DNA of 59,026 nucleotides, from the NCBI RefSeq assembly GCF_015472005.1, contig NZ_BMAQ01000039.1:1-59026 (forward strand). The letters are read 5' to 3'. How positions within the stretch are numbered: position 1 is the stretch's first letter; every line of letters begins with the position of its first letter. Below the pieces are notes generated by a model. That model searched no databases, was not told where the DNA came from, and worked only from the letters and a program-made list of their open reading frames with translations. Positions 1 to 8,348 of the stretch are shown piece after piece. The translations under genes were made by a program, and so were the position numbers. This DNA is from Insulibacter thermoxylanivorax (GTDB lineage Bacteria > Bacillota > Bacilli > Paenibacillales > DA-C8).

Positions 1-47
1 GTTCACGAGGCGGCGGCGGCAAATGGAAATAACGAATAACGCCAACA

Positions 48-79
48 GGCGGCAGTCCTTCTACAGAAGGTCTGCCGCC
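48..79 (-). terminator. Intrinsic terminator of the tiny-gene operon
   Basis: Near-perfect inverted repeat: GGCGGCAG pairs with CTGCCGCC and an inner CCTTCT pairs with AGAAGG. It overlaps the last codons of the third tiny gene and is followed on the minus strand by a T-rich stretch. Confidence 0.6.
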
Positions 80-210
80 TGTTCTATGATCCGCTCGATC
101 TGCGCCGCCGCCTGCCGGAGATCCGCCTTTTCCCCCCGCCGCAGCTTCGCTTCCAGGGCAGCGAAGATCGCGGCGATCTCATGGATCGCTGCTTCCCTCC
201 GCTGCCTCAC
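61..210 (-). CDS. Tiny helical protein, third gene of the micro-operon
   Basis: The frame encodes 49 residues from a GTG that overlaps the TGA of the preceding gene (GTGA), the usual arrangement for translational coupling. The product is rich in Ala, Arg, Glu and Gln with no Pro or Gly after the first third apart from one Gly, so it should be almost wholly alpha-helical, possibly a coiled coil. No signal peptide or membrane segment is visible. I do not recognise the family. The reading frame is supported by the coupled start, the amphipathic pattern and the terminator that closes the unit. A role with the two upstream partners, one of them a membrane peptide, is only an inference. Confidence 0.5.
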   Translation of the reverse strand: MRQRREAAIHEIAAIFAALEAKLRRGEKADLRQAAAQIERIIEQAADLL

Positions 211-434
211 GGCCGCTGCATGAGTGCTTCAACTTCCCGGCGAAGTTCAAAAGCTTCCTGCTGCAATGCACGCAAAGACTTCTCCGCCTGCCCCTCAGCC
301 AATCCCAGCTCGAGATCTCGGAAGCGTTCCGATGTCAGAAGCCGCTCAAGCCTCCCCTTAGCATCCGCCGCAAACGCTTGTCCCTCGGTGAGCATGCGCC
401 TCGTCCAGCGCCGCTTCACGATCAGCGCTGCCAT
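207..434 (-). CDS. Small charged helical protein, second gene of the micro-operon
   Basis: The 75-residue product is rich in Glu, Arg, Leu and Ala and contains long uninterrupted helical stretches, especially residues 25-70 (coiled-coil-like). Its ATG lies 13 bases inside the end of the upstream 43-residue membrane gene and has no SD of its own, so translation is probably coupled. Its stop codon overlaps the GTG of the next gene. The family is not recognised. The compact overlaps on both sides make it more likely real than a chance frame. Confidence 0.55.
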   Translation of the reverse strand: MAALIVKRRWTRRMLTEGQAFAADAKGRLERLLTSERFRDLELGLAEGQAEKSLRALQQEAFELRREVEALMQRP

Positions 435-553
435 ATGACCACGATCAGTGCGATTGCAGCAGCCAGAATAGTCAAAGTCAATATATTAGAGAATATATAT
501 GCGATTAGATCTGGAATCCAGCGGGCAATCTCCGCCGCGATGATCTCTTCCAT
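422..553 (-). CDS. 43-residue single-span membrane protein, first gene of the micro-operon
   Basis: A perfect AGGAGG lies about 9 bases upstream of the ATG at 553, which is strong evidence of translation. The product has an acidic amphipathic N-terminus (residues 1-10) and one continuous hydrophobic span at about residues 17-40, ending in Trp-Gln-Arg. It resembles the small bitopic proteins or holin-like peptides of Bacillota in shape only; no family is recognised. It is followed by two overlapping genes for soluble helical proteins, so it may anchor a small complex at the membrane (inference). Confidence 0.6.
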   Translation of the reverse strand: MEEIIAAEIARWIPDLIAYIFSNILTLTILAAAIALIVVIWQR

Positions 554-904
554 CTGTCCATATCCTCCTGAGATAACGGCATGCCAAACCCCTCATCCAC
601 TCACCCGGCAGCATGATGCCAGATATGAAGCCAGCCCTGTCAGGATTTTGTCCGATCAATATGCATAAAAGGCTCGACACATAGCTTTATTTTTATTATC
701 GTTTAGTTTGAACCTTCTGCTTCTGAGCCGGAGGATCGTTCCCATGCGGGATGCCGCGGCATAGCAGCGGTGACGGCAGCACAGGAATCCCGCCGGATGA
801 CAGGCTTCTTAAGCTTCTTACATGTATTATGCCCACGAATGATGGGATGACGGTTGTTTTGGCAGCGACTATGGCAAGCTAGATGCAGAAAGGAATGATC
901 ACGC
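554..904. other. Intergenic region without a recognised gene
   Basis: Apart from the SD of the minus-strand micro-operon at about 563-570 and the SD of the plus-strand exonuclease near 887-893, nothing with gene-like features was found. It is presumably a divergent promoter region. One imperfect copy of the TTTATCC-type repeat seen elsewhere may lie at about 648-669. Confidence 0.5.
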
Positions 905-1579
905 GTGAACGCCGTCGTATTCGATCTAGAATTGGTGAAACGATTCCGCAAAGGACAACCTTCGGAGATCGTGGAGATCGGGGCTTGCAAAGTCGATCTT
1001 TCCTCGAGGGAGATCATCGATCAATTTCAGATCTATATCGCGCCGCGCAAAGGTTACATCGCCAAGAGCACGCGCAGCTTCATCAATATGAGCAAACAAG
1101 ACATGTTGTCCGCTGTGCCCTTCCGCGTCGGCATCAAGCGGTTCGTCGAATGGCTGGGCGAGGACTATTACTTATGTTCCTGGGGCAAGGATGACCGCAT
1201 TCACCTCATCGATGAATGCATCCGCAAGAAGGTCAACTTGAAGTGGCTCATCAATTACAATGATATTCAGAAGCAGATCGGCGCTGTGCTGCGAGAAGAC
1301 AATCGCAATCAGTTAGGCCTGCAGAACGCCTTAGAGCTGGCCGGCATCGAACCCGTGGGGCTGGCGCACCGCGGGATCGACGACGCGATCAATACGGCGA
1401 GACTCATGATCCGGCTGCTGGATCATATCCAATTGCAGCGCAATGAGGTGACGGACCAGGAGATCAAACAGTTCATCCAGAAACGGCAGAGGAAACGACA
1501 AGCACGCGCCAGAGCACTTAGTACAGCCAAAAATAAATCCCCTGAAGCCTCAGAGGAACAAAAAAGCGACCCGTCCTAG
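905..1579 (+). CDS. DEDDh 3'-5' exonuclease (RNase T/DnaQ-like, KapD/ERI-1 type)
   Basis: A single exonuclease domain fills residues 3-175 of 224. The catalytic motifs are FDLE (Asp7, Glu9), Gly-Lys-Asp-Asp with Asp96/97, and HRGIDDA with His155 and Asp159/160, the DEDDh pattern. Such enzymes remove 3'-terminal nucleotides from RNA or DNA with two metal ions. The last 40 residues are Lys/Arg-rich and probably disordered, perhaps aiding nucleic-acid binding. The start is GTG with an AAAGGA SD. It stands alone and is closed by a strong terminator. The substrate cannot be told from sequence; a KapD-like role is a guess. Confidence 0.82.
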   Translation: MNAVVFDLELVKRFRKGQPSEIVEIGACKVDLSSREIIDQFQIYIAPRKGYIAKSTRSFINMSKQDMLSAVPFRVGIKRFVEWLGEDYYLCSWGKDDRIHLIDECIRKKVNLKWLINYNDIQKQIGAVLREDNRNQLGLQNALELAGIEPVGLAHRGIDDAINTARLMIRLLDHIQLQRNEVTDQEIKQFIQKRQRKRQARARALSTAKNKSPEASEEQKSDPS

Positions 1580-1582
1580 ATT

Positions 1583-1614
1583 CCAGGTCCCCTCCAAGGA
1601 GGGGGCCTGGCTTT
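1583..1614 (+). terminator. Intrinsic terminator after the exonuclease gene
   Basis: CCAGGTCCCCTCC pairs with GGAGGGGGCCTGG (one G-T), four-base loop, followed by CTTT. It lies between convergent genes and may serve both. Confidence 0.75.
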
Positions 1615-1626
1615 ATACAACTCCAA

Positions 1627-1956
1627 TCACAAACCAAACAGCTGCAGCAGGAACATCGCGCCGATACCTGTGATCACCGTGAACAATAGACTTCTCGTTG
1701 CGATCGCAACGATGAGGGTCGGAATAAGGGCGAGCAGATTCACGTTCTCCATCAGCGGAATGAAGCTCTCCCCTTCCGTTAACACCGCCTGCACCAGCAG
1801 CGCCGTCATGACCGCGATCGGCACGTATTGCAAGAACCGCAGCAGCCACTCCGGCATGCCGAACTTCGTGATCAGCACCATCGGCAGCACGCGGGGCAGC
1901 AAGGTGACGAGCGAGACCCCGATCAGCAGCCAGAGGAATCCTTCGCTGAGCGTCAT
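1627..1956 (-). CDS. azlD: AzlD-family branched-chain amino acid exporter subunit
   Basis: 109 residues, matching the usual length of AzlD, with four hydrophobic segments (about 8-28, 40-60, 68-88, 90-107). AzlD is the small membrane partner of AzlC; together they export branched-chain amino acids and toxic analogues. Its start overlaps the stop of azlC by four bases, so the two are translationally coupled. The identification rests on size, topology and position next to a clear AzlC. Confidence 0.85.
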   Translation of the reverse strand: MTLSEGFLWLLIGVSLVTLLPRVLPMVLITKFGMPEWLLRFLQYVPIAVMTALLVQAVLTEGESFIPLMENVNLLALIPTLIVAIATRSLLFTVITGIGAMFLLQLFGL

Positions 1957-2807
1957 CGTTCCACCACCATCCCAGTAATCGCCGCAGCCACTGCCGCCGC
2001 GATCACCGCGATATGGCCCGGCAGCCAGAGGAAGGCAAGGACGAAGTAGACGATCGTGCTGCCGGCAACGATCAAGTCCGTTCTGAATTTCTTACGGTGG
2101 ATCAGGGACTGCACAACCAGCCCGGCGAACATCGCCGGCAGGGCAAAGCCCAGCCCAAATTGCTGCGGATTCGGGATCCAGGTGCCGAACCAGGCGCCGA
2201 CCAGCGTCGCCAAGACCCAGTTGATCTGCGCTGTGATATTCATGCCCAGCATCCACTGGTCGCGATGGGTCGTATTCGGGGTCAAACGGTTAATCGCTAC
2301 GCCGAAGGTCTCGTCGGTCAACTGGGCGCCCAGGATGAAATTCTTCTTCGCTGAATACTGCCGGAACATCGGAGCTAACGCCGCGCTGAGCAGAAGATGG
2401 CGCAGATTGACGAAGAACACGGTGACGATGATGGATAAGATCGAACTGCCCGCACTCATCATGCCGGCGACGATGAACTGCGCCGAGCCCGCATACAGGA
2501 ACACGGACATCAGCCCGATCTCCAGAACGCTCAGCCCCTCGGCCGCACCGACCACTCCCGCAGCGAAGCCGATGCTAAGGTATCCCAGCAGCGTCGGGAT
2601 ACAGTCCTTCACCCCACCCCAGAAGGTGAGCCGTTCCAGCGGCAGCTGACCGGAAGGGCTGAGCTCTGCCTGAGCCGCAGCAGAGTCAGAGGGAAGAATC
2701 GGATTCTCTATAGGATGTTCTATAGGCTTCTCTGTATGCGAGCCATTCACGGCTGAAGAGTCCGCCGTCAATCTGCGTAACGATTGTTGCCTGCCAGATC
2801 TGCGCAC
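1953..2807 (-). CDS. azlC: AzlC-family branched-chain amino acid exporter, main subunit
   Basis: The family core begins near residue 58 (FWGGVKDCIPTLLGYLSIGF) and contains typical AzlC stretches such as YAGSAQFI and VFFVNLRHLL, with about seven membrane spans. At 284 residues it is longer than usual because of a polar N-terminal extension of about 55 residues with no recognised motif. A GTG start with AGAGGA upstream supports the long form. It forms an operon with azlD and should export branched-chain amino acids. Confidence 0.85.
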   Translation of the reverse strand: MRRSGRQQSLRRLTADSSAVNGSHTEKPIEHPIENPILPSDSAAAQAELSPSGQLPLERLTFWGGVKDCIPTLLGYLSIGFAAGVVGAAEGLSVLEIGLMSVFLYAGSAQFIVAGMMSAGSSILSIIVTVFFVNLRHLLLSAALAPMFRQYSAKKNFILGAQLTDETFGVAINRLTPNTTHRDQWMLGMNITAQINWVLATLVGAWFGTWIPNPQQFGLGFALPAMFAGLVVQSLIHRKKFRTDLIVAGSTIVYFVLAFLWLPGHIAVIAAAVAAAITGMVVER

Positions 2808-3007
2808 TTGCTCGTTCCTCTCCCTTTATTATGATCTGTATGTAAATCATGACTCAGCATTCGCTGAGCCATTCTCCCCGCAACCTCCACTCCTGCATAA
2901 CAGACTCTTTGCCTAATCCTTCACAACTGCTCCGCACATTCCATCTCTTCCTCTGGCATGAGATGCTTCCCCGCTGCTCGATAAATCAACCACTGAGCTG
3001 CAGCAGC

Positions 3008-4387
3008 TTAAACCTCCGCATGCGCGATTTGGACCTGTTTGACCCTGCGCTGCACCAACCTCAAACGGATGAAGAAGCCAATGGCAGCACAGGTCAGTCC
3101 AATCGTAATGCCGATCCAGAATCCGTAAGGACCAAGTCCTGTGGACTGCGCCAGCCAATATCCCGAGGGGATGCCGATCAGCCAATAGGCGATCAATGCC
3201 GTGATGAACGGCACGGTGACATCCTTATAACCCCTTAAGATTCCCTGCAGAGATGCTTGAGAAGCATCCGACAACTGGTAGATCATAGCGAACAGGAAGA
3301 ACTGAGCCGCCAGTTCGATGACCCGACGGTCATTATTGTAGATATAAGCGATCGGCTCGCGGAAGAAGAACAAGAGCATCGCGCCGATCGACATGATCCC
3401 CAGGGCGCCTAGAACGCCCAGCACCGAATACTGCCTCGCATCGTCATAACGCCTGCTGCCCACCTCATAGGCGACGACGATCGTCAGCGTCATCGAGATG
3501 CTGAGCGGCATCATGAACATCAGCGATGAGAAGCTCATCGCGACTTGGTGCGCTGCCAGCGTGACTGTATCGAACATCGAAGCGACGAGCAGGGTCATCA
3601 GAGAGAAGATGCTTGCCTCGAAGAAGATCGATAAACCTATCGGCACGCCGATGCGAATCTGCTCCCACCATGCTGTGAGGGACGGCCGATACCATCTGCG
3701 GAACAGCTGATACGACCGGAAGACTTCCAGCCGCGCCGCCAGCAGGATGCTGACGAAGAGGATCACCCAATAAGTCACCGCCGTCGCCGCACCGGCACCG
3801 ATTCCGCCTAACCTGGGCAGTCCAAGCTTGCCGAAGATGAGCAGATAGTTAAGGACGACATTGAGCGGCAGACCGATGAGCAGGATGATCTTCATCGTAA
3901 TCCCCGTATACCCTTGTGCATCAAAAAAATATCGCAGCACCTGCGAGGCGAAGTAAGGGATGATGCCAAATCCTATGGCAATCAAATAATGCTTAGCGAC
4001 ATGATACACTTCGGGATCGTCGATATCGATGAGTCCGAGAACCGGATCGAGGAAGAAAACCCCCGCCGTGATCAGAACTACGCTGATCAACAGAGAGACA
4101 TAGAGGCCCTGCGTGACGGCCTGGGAGATCTTCTCGCGCTCTCCACTTCCCAGCAGCTGCCCGATGATCGGCGAGATCGCTAGGATGATCCCGCCAAGCC
4201 CGATCGATATGGGCATCCACAGGTTAAATCCAACGGCCACCCCCGCCTGCTGAGCTGTACCTGCACGCCCCGTCATCATCGTATCCACGACGGTCATCGC
4301 ATTGTAGCTGACCTGCGTGATGAGGATCGGCCATAACAACTTCAGGAATAACCGGATTTTCTCCCGCAGTGTATAGGTCTGATGCAT
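3008..4387 (-). CDS. MATE-family multidrug/sodium antiporter
   Basis: 459 residues with about twelve membrane segments and two internally similar halves, the normal MATE length. Typical stretches are near residues 18-45 (WPILITQVSYNAMTVVDTMM) and GRAGTAQQAGVAVG. NorM-like proteins exchange Na+ or H+ for cationic drugs in the cytoplasmic membrane. The ATG is preceded by AAAAGGAGAAACG. It is monocistronic; no linked regulator is seen. The substrate is unknown. Confidence 0.9.
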   Translation of the reverse strand: MHQTYTLREKIRLFLKLLWPILITQVSYNAMTVVDTMMTGRAGTAQQAGVAVGFNLWMPISIGLGGIILAISPIIGQLLGSGEREKISQAVTQGLYVSLLISVVLITAGVFFLDPVLGLIDIDDPEVYHVAKHYLIAIGFGIIPYFASQVLRYFFDAQGYTGITMKIILLIGLPLNVVLNYLLIFGKLGLPRLGGIGAGAATAVTYWVILFVSILLAARLEVFRSYQLFRRWYRPSLTAWWEQIRIGVPIGLSIFFEASIFSLMTLLVASMFDTVTLAAHQVAMSFSSLMFMMPLSISMTLTIVVAYEVGSRRYDDARQYSVLGVLGALGIMSIGAMLLFFFREPIAYIYNNDRRVIELAAQFFLFAMIYQLSDASQASLQGILRGYKDVTVPFITALIAYWLIGIPSGYWLAQSTGLGPYGFWIGITIGLTCAAIGFFIRLRLVQRRVKQVQIAHAEV

Positions 4388-4470
4388 CGTTCGTTTCTCC
4401 TTTTCACCTATGATTGTTGCTCATATCTCAGCAAATCCAAGATTTCGCAAGGCAAAGCAGCATTTGTCCA

Positions 4471-4520
4471 TACACGAAATACACGAAATACACGAACACA
4501 CGAATATACGAATATACGAA
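4471..4520. repeat. Short tandem repeat, unit about 9 bp (TACACGAAA)
   Basis: About six degenerate copies run head to tail (TACACGAAA, TACACGAAC, then TACGAATA variants). It lies between the MATE start and the small minus-strand frame at 4625-4831 and could vary in copy number by slippage. Confidence 0.8.
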
Positions 4521-4521
4521 A

Positions 4522-4545
4522 CCCAGGGAGCCTTAACCCCCTGGG
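4522..4545 (-). terminator. Possible terminator hairpin
   Basis: CCCAGGG pairs with CCCTGGG around a short loop; the minus-strand tail is TTTCGTATATT. It would close the small minus-strand frame at 4625-4831. The weak T-tract keeps confidence low. Confidence 0.35.
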
Positions 4546-4624
4546 CTGTACCCCAATCGATTGTATCGAAGGGCTTGCTACGGGTCAATATCATCCCCGA
4601 AGCGTTCCACGCAACCGGTTATCC

Positions 4625-4831
4625 TTACCAGTCGTCGGTGATATTCTTATTGATCTTATTCAAACTGGGCGGAAGTTTCCTCATCTTCTCCGCCTTCGGC
4701 GTGATTACTTCGTCCTTCCTGGAAGCCTGACGCTGCAATTCCCGGAAGGACTGACTCTTATGACGCGCATACCGCTTCACCCCTTGAAGCTTAATATTCC
4801 CGCCGCAACCCGAGCCATCCTTAGCAATCAC
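4625..4831 (-). CDS. Small basic hypothetical protein
   Basis: 68 residues from a GTG preceded by GGGAG seven bases upstream. It is rich in Lys, Arg, Ser and Gln, without a membrane segment; the N-terminal part has a DGSGCGGN motif and the C-terminus ends in Asp-Asp-Trp. No family is recognised. It lies just downstream of the NADH dehydrogenase gene on the same strand (39 bases) and is followed by a hairpin. It may be a real small gene, but codon evidence by eye is thin. Confidence 0.4.
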   Translation of the reverse strand: MIAKDGSGCGGNIKLQGVKRYARHKSQSFRELQRQASRKDEVITPKAEKMRKLPPSLNKINKNITDDW

Positions 4832-4869
4832 AGCCAGGCTCCCGCGCCGCTGACAAGGTCAATGTGTGA

Positions 4870-6045
4870 TCAATAAGCCAGGGCGAACAAGCCCCGAATC
4901 TGCGACAGATAGCGGATATTGCTCGCTTCTTTCATCAGAGCAGCAGGCGTGCCCTTTAGCTTAAGACCGCTGGCGCCGATGGTGCCGATGGCGTCCTTGC
5001 GGCCCAAGCTGCCCAGCGTTCCGGAGAACACCGGCTGGAACTCCTTCAGCACTCCGCCTTTGATCACCGCGGACAGGTTATATCCGACGGCCTCCCCCAT
5101 CTGCCAAGCCAGCTGCGCCGTCGGCGGATAAGGCACGCCTTCCGGATTCATGACGACTGCACTGTCCCCCGCCAGGAAAATCTCCGGATGCGACGTTGAT
5201 CGCAGGTGCGGTGTCACCGTTGCCCGGCCGCGGTTTACCTCGATGCCGCTGTTTGCAACCACGCTGTTGCCCTGCACACCGCCTGTCCATACGACGGTTC
5301 CGGCTTCGATGATCTGACCGTCTTTGAGCGAAACCTTATTCCCATCAACCTCGGTGATCGGCTGACCGAGTATGAAGCGTACTCCCCGTGCTTCGAGGCT
5401 TGTCTTCGCCCGCTCGACCAGATCTTCCGGGAAGCCCCGCAGAATCGTCGGCATGGCCTCTACGCAATAAAGCTTCACCTCATTAAAATCAATGCCATGT
5501 TGGGCGCACAGCTCTGGCAGCATATCGGCCATCTCGCCGACCAATTCGATACCTGTTAAGCCGCCGCCGCCGATGACGAAGGTTGCGTCCGCTGGGTTCT
5601 TCGTCTTGGCGTAACGCGCGATCGACTGAAGGATATGCTGATGGATGCGTTTGGCATCGTCGACGGATTTGAGTACGAAGCTGTTCTCCTGCAGTCCAGG
5701 GATGCCGAAAAAAGCCGTCTCGCTGCCCAGCGCGATGACCAGATAATCGTAAGTCAGGGTCATGCCGTTGGCCAGTTTAACCTCTTTCTCATCCGGGATG
5801 ATCTCGGATACCGTGTCCACGCGGATGCCTACATCGGTTCCTTCGAGCAATTTATGAAGCGGCAGGGCCACCGCTTTCTCATGCAGGTTGCCTACAGCGA
5901 GGCGATGCAGTTCCGTGATGATCTGGTGCGTCGAATATCGGTTGACTAATGTAATCTCTGCTTGTTCCGGCGTCAGATAACGGCGTGCAGTCAGAGCGGT
6001 CAACAATCCGCCGTAGCCGCCGCCGAGGATTAAGATTTTTTTCAT
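4870..6045 (-). CDS. ndh: Type II NADH dehydrogenase (NDH-2), membrane-peripheral flavoprotein
   Basis: 391 residues. An N-terminal FAD-binding Rossmann motif GGGYGG lies at residues 8-13, a second NAD(H)-binding GGGGLTGIE at about 160, and the C-terminal FAD motif GDSA at about 290. The enzyme passes electrons from NADH to quinone without pumping protons. I start at the ATG at 6045, nine bases after GAGGTG, not at the GTG inside that SD. The upstream DUF1641 gene is only about 20 bases away, suggesting an operon. A related pyridine-nucleotide oxidoreductase of the same fold cannot be excluded. Confidence 0.88.
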   Translation of the reverse strand: MKKILILGGGYGGLLTALTARRYLTPEQAEITLVNRYSTHQIITELHRLAVGNLHEKAVALPLHKLLEGTDVGIRVDTVSEIIPDEKEVKLANGMTLTYDYLVIALGSETAFFGIPGLQENSFVLKSVDDAKRIHQHILQSIARYAKTKNPADATFVIGGGGLTGIELVGEMADMLPELCAQHGIDFNEVKLYCVEAMPTILRGFPEDLVERAKTSLEARGVRFILGQPITEVDGNKVSLKDGQIIEAGTVVWTGGVQGNSVVANSGIEVNRGRATVTPHLRSTSHPEIFLAGDSAVVMNPEGVPYPPTAQLAWQMGEAVGYNLSAVIKGGVLKEFQPVFSGTLGSLGRKDAIGTIGASGLKLKGTPAALMKEASNIRYLSQIRGLFALAY

Positions 6046-6064
6046 CCTTATGTTCACCTCAATC

Positions 6065-6511
6065 TTAGCGTTGTTGTTCCCGTTCGGACAGCACGTTCAT
6101 GTATGCTTGCAGGAAACGGAACATCTTCTGGACCTGCGGATCCTTCAGCATCTTGACCAGATCGAAGAGACCGATGGTTCTGGTATCGCTCTTCGCACGG
6201 TCTCCGGCCTCTATGGCAGCCGATGCATAATGTTTCACCTTGTCCTTGACCGGATTCAAGACTTGCATGAAACCGCCCTTCATATCGTCGAGCAGGATGC
6301 GGTCATTGGCAACCGTCTGCAGCAGATCGTAGGTTTTGGTCATCGTGGTCATCATCTCGGTGATCTTAGGCAATTGTTCAACCAAGGTCTGCAGCGAAGA
6401 TTGCACTTCCGGCTTCATCAATTGTTCAAGCAGATCTTGTTGCAGCGTTTTCCCCGCCGATTGAGCTGCTGCTTCCGAGTTTTTTGGCTCGGGGTTCTTT
6501 GTGTTTTCCAT
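6065..6511 (-). CDS. DUF1641 family protein, partner of the NADH dehydrogenase
   Basis: 148 residues from the ATG at 6511 (AGGAGG upstream). The DUF1641 core is visible at the C-terminus: TIGLFDLVKMLKDPQVQKMF, followed by RFLQAY. The remainder is helical and amphipathic and no cofactor motif is seen. DUF1641 proteins commonly accompany formate dehydrogenases or NDH-2-like enzymes; here the gene lies directly upstream of ndh, so a role in its membrane attachment or activity is likely but unproven. Confidence 0.8.
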   Translation of the reverse strand: MENTKNPEPKNSEAAAQSAGKTLQQDLLEQLMKPEVQSSLQTLVEQLPKITEMMTTMTKTYDLLQTVANDRILLDDMKGGFMQVLNPVKDKVKHYASAAIEAGDRAKSDTRTIGLFDLVKMLKDPQVQKMFRFLQAYMNVLSEREQQR

Positions 6512-6892
6512 TCTGACTGATCCTCCTTCTTTAGCTCTGAGAGACATCGCCGGACAGGGAAGAGATGCGATTCTTAGGAAAATTGTTCATTTTTTCACAA
6601 TCAGCTGCGTACTTCTCCTTGGAAGTACTTAGCCGGCATCAAGCCAATGAATCTGAATGAATCATCATACTACAATGAATCGCGTCATTTCTCTCCTTAT
6701 CCTCAGCCTGCTTCTTTTCCTCGTCTTATCGTTTTTCTATCATAGTACATTATACACAATAATTTATCATATTCACTGAAAATCGTACATTTTTTGTTGC
6801 AAATTTTATGGTTAATCGTTAAAATTCGCACAGCTTTTTGGGGAATCCCTTGCGAATAACCTTTAACCTCCGCCCCTTCCTCCTTCCATCCA

Positions 6893-6930
6893 ACAAAAAA
6901 AGACCTCCGTTCTTTACGAAGGCCCTTCAA
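6893..6930 (-). terminator. Intrinsic terminator of the VOC dioxygenase gene
   Basis: On the minus strand, GGCCTTCGT pairs with ACGGAGGTC (two G-T pairs), followed by seven T. It lies 17 bases after the stop of the gene at 6947-7816. Confidence 0.75.
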
Positions 6931-6946
6931 ACATCACTCAGACTCA

Positions 6947-7816
6947 TTAGGCGGCATTCATCACATTCAGCCTGATGCGATTGCCGGCCGGATCTTCCAG
7001 ATACCAGCCGTCCGCCGCTTCCGACCACTCCACCCCTGCGCGGTGAAGCTGATCCAGCAGAGACTGCAGAGCGGTCTCATCGGGCAGCAGGATCGTGTAA
7101 TAGTCAAGAGCCGGACTTCCTGCAGGCGGTCTGGGCGCACCCGCGCCGGCCCAGATATTCAGCCCGAGATGATGGTGATAACCGCCCGCAGCGATGAACA
7201 AGGCGCCCCAGCCGCTCGAACCGTCCAACATCATATCGAAGCCCAGCTGATCGCAGTAGAACCGCTTCGCCGCATTCAGATCATTCACATGCAGATGCAC
7301 ATGGCCGATCTTCGTGCCAGCCGGAAGCCCATGCCACTCGTGTCCTTCTGCTTCATGCAGCAAGCCGCGCCAATCAATCGGTTCCGTCACCATATGAATA
7401 TACCCGTTCGGCTGATACTCCCACTCGATGCGAGGTCGGTCCCGATAGATCTCGATCCCGTGGTCATCAGGATCCGAGATGTATAAGGCTTCACTAACCG
7501 CGTGATCCGCTTGTCCGATCTCGATGCCCTTGTCCATCACCTGCTTCAGGAAGACGCCCAGATCCCGCCGCGTCGGCAGCAGCACGGCAAAATGGTAGAG
7601 TCCCGTCGTTCTTCTCGGCCGCTTCACCGACGGATCCGGAATCTGCTCCAACACAAGCAGCGTCTTGCCCTCTTCTGCCCCTAATTCCGCCATTCCTTCG
7701 CCGCGGCTGAGCACGCGCATGCCGATGATCTCCTCATAGAATGCGATCGAACGCTCCAGCTGGCTGACCCGCAGCTTCACTTCGCCCATTTCGATGTTCG
7801 GATGTATTTTCGTCAT
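6947..7816 (-). CDS. catE: Two-domain VOC protein, CatE-type catechol 2,3-dioxygenase/glyoxalase-like
   Basis: 289 residues made of two tandem vicinal-oxygen-chelate modules (about 8-130 and 165-287). Candidate metal ligands are the His in GLYHFAVLLP (module 1), the His residues of GHVHLHVND and GYHHHLGLN (module 2) and acidic residues such as DDHGIEIY and RIRLNV. Length and arrangement match B. subtilis CatE/YfiE, which opens catechol rings. AAAGGTGG precedes the ATG. It stands alone and is followed by a terminator. Other VOC substrates are possible. Confidence 0.75.
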   Translation of the reverse strand: MTKIHPNIEMGEVKLRVSQLERSIAFYEEIIGMRVLSRGEGMAELGAEEGKTLLVLEQIPDPSVKRPRRTTGLYHFAVLLPTRRDLGVFLKQVMDKGIEIGQADHAVSEALYISDPDDHGIEIYRDRPRIEWEYQPNGYIHMVTEPIDWRGLLHEAEGHEWHGLPAGTKIGHVHLHVNDLNAAKRFYCDQLGFDMMLDGSSGWGALFIAAGGYHHHLGLNIWAGAGAPRPPAGSPALDYYTILLPDETALQSLLDQLHRAGVEWSEAADGWYLEDPAGNRIRLNVMNAA

Positions 7817-7893
7817 GGATAGAACCCACCTTTATGCATTTTATGCCTGCTGTTAACTGTTACTCCGTCTGCCTGCCGGCAGCAAGTTTTAAC

Positions 7894-8066
7894 CGATATT
7901 TAGGATAAAAACTTCAAACCATACCTGCTGCTGAGCGATGATATCCGAAATTTCGTATAAAACTCGCCGTTAACGCCAACTTTTCTTCACTTTTATCCTA
8001 ATTTTTGGTCAAAATGCAGAAATCACCCTGATTGCAGCGTCTATTTATCCTAATTTTAGGATAAAC
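7894..8066. repeat. Cluster of four palindromic TTTATCC-type intergenic repeats
   Basis: Four imperfect copies (about 7894, 7941, 7991 and 8043) of a 23-24 bp dyad, consensus TTTATCCTAAATTTAGGATAAA in two half-sites around an AT core. A second cluster lies at 39621-39751. The 532-base gap 7817-8348 holds no gene that I can support. Confidence 0.65.
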
Positions 8067-8348
8067 CCCTTGCTCAACATCCCCATCATCTAGTTATAAC
8101 GCAATTAGATTACATAAAGTTAGCATATATCATAATTACAGTATAATCAAGATCCTGTTCTTCCACATTGTTCTACTTAATAAACCTTTATGTTGACTAA
8201 GTAGGGATTATCCGATAAACTAATTGTTAATTAAATATCTCGATATACGGCGGGCGGAGGAGAAAGATCGTCTTTTTCTTCCGCTATTTTTAAATGAACC
8301 GCATGCGTATATCCGATCCCACACCTTATAGAAAGGTAATTGACACCT

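Noticed and set aside
4388-4624. Coding frames across the TACACGAAA tandem repeat
   Set aside because: Frames are products of the repeat, lack SD sites and show no family features.
6703-6930. 75-codon minus-strand frame downstream of the VOC gene
   Set aside because: Its first codons are the VOC terminator itself and there is no SD.
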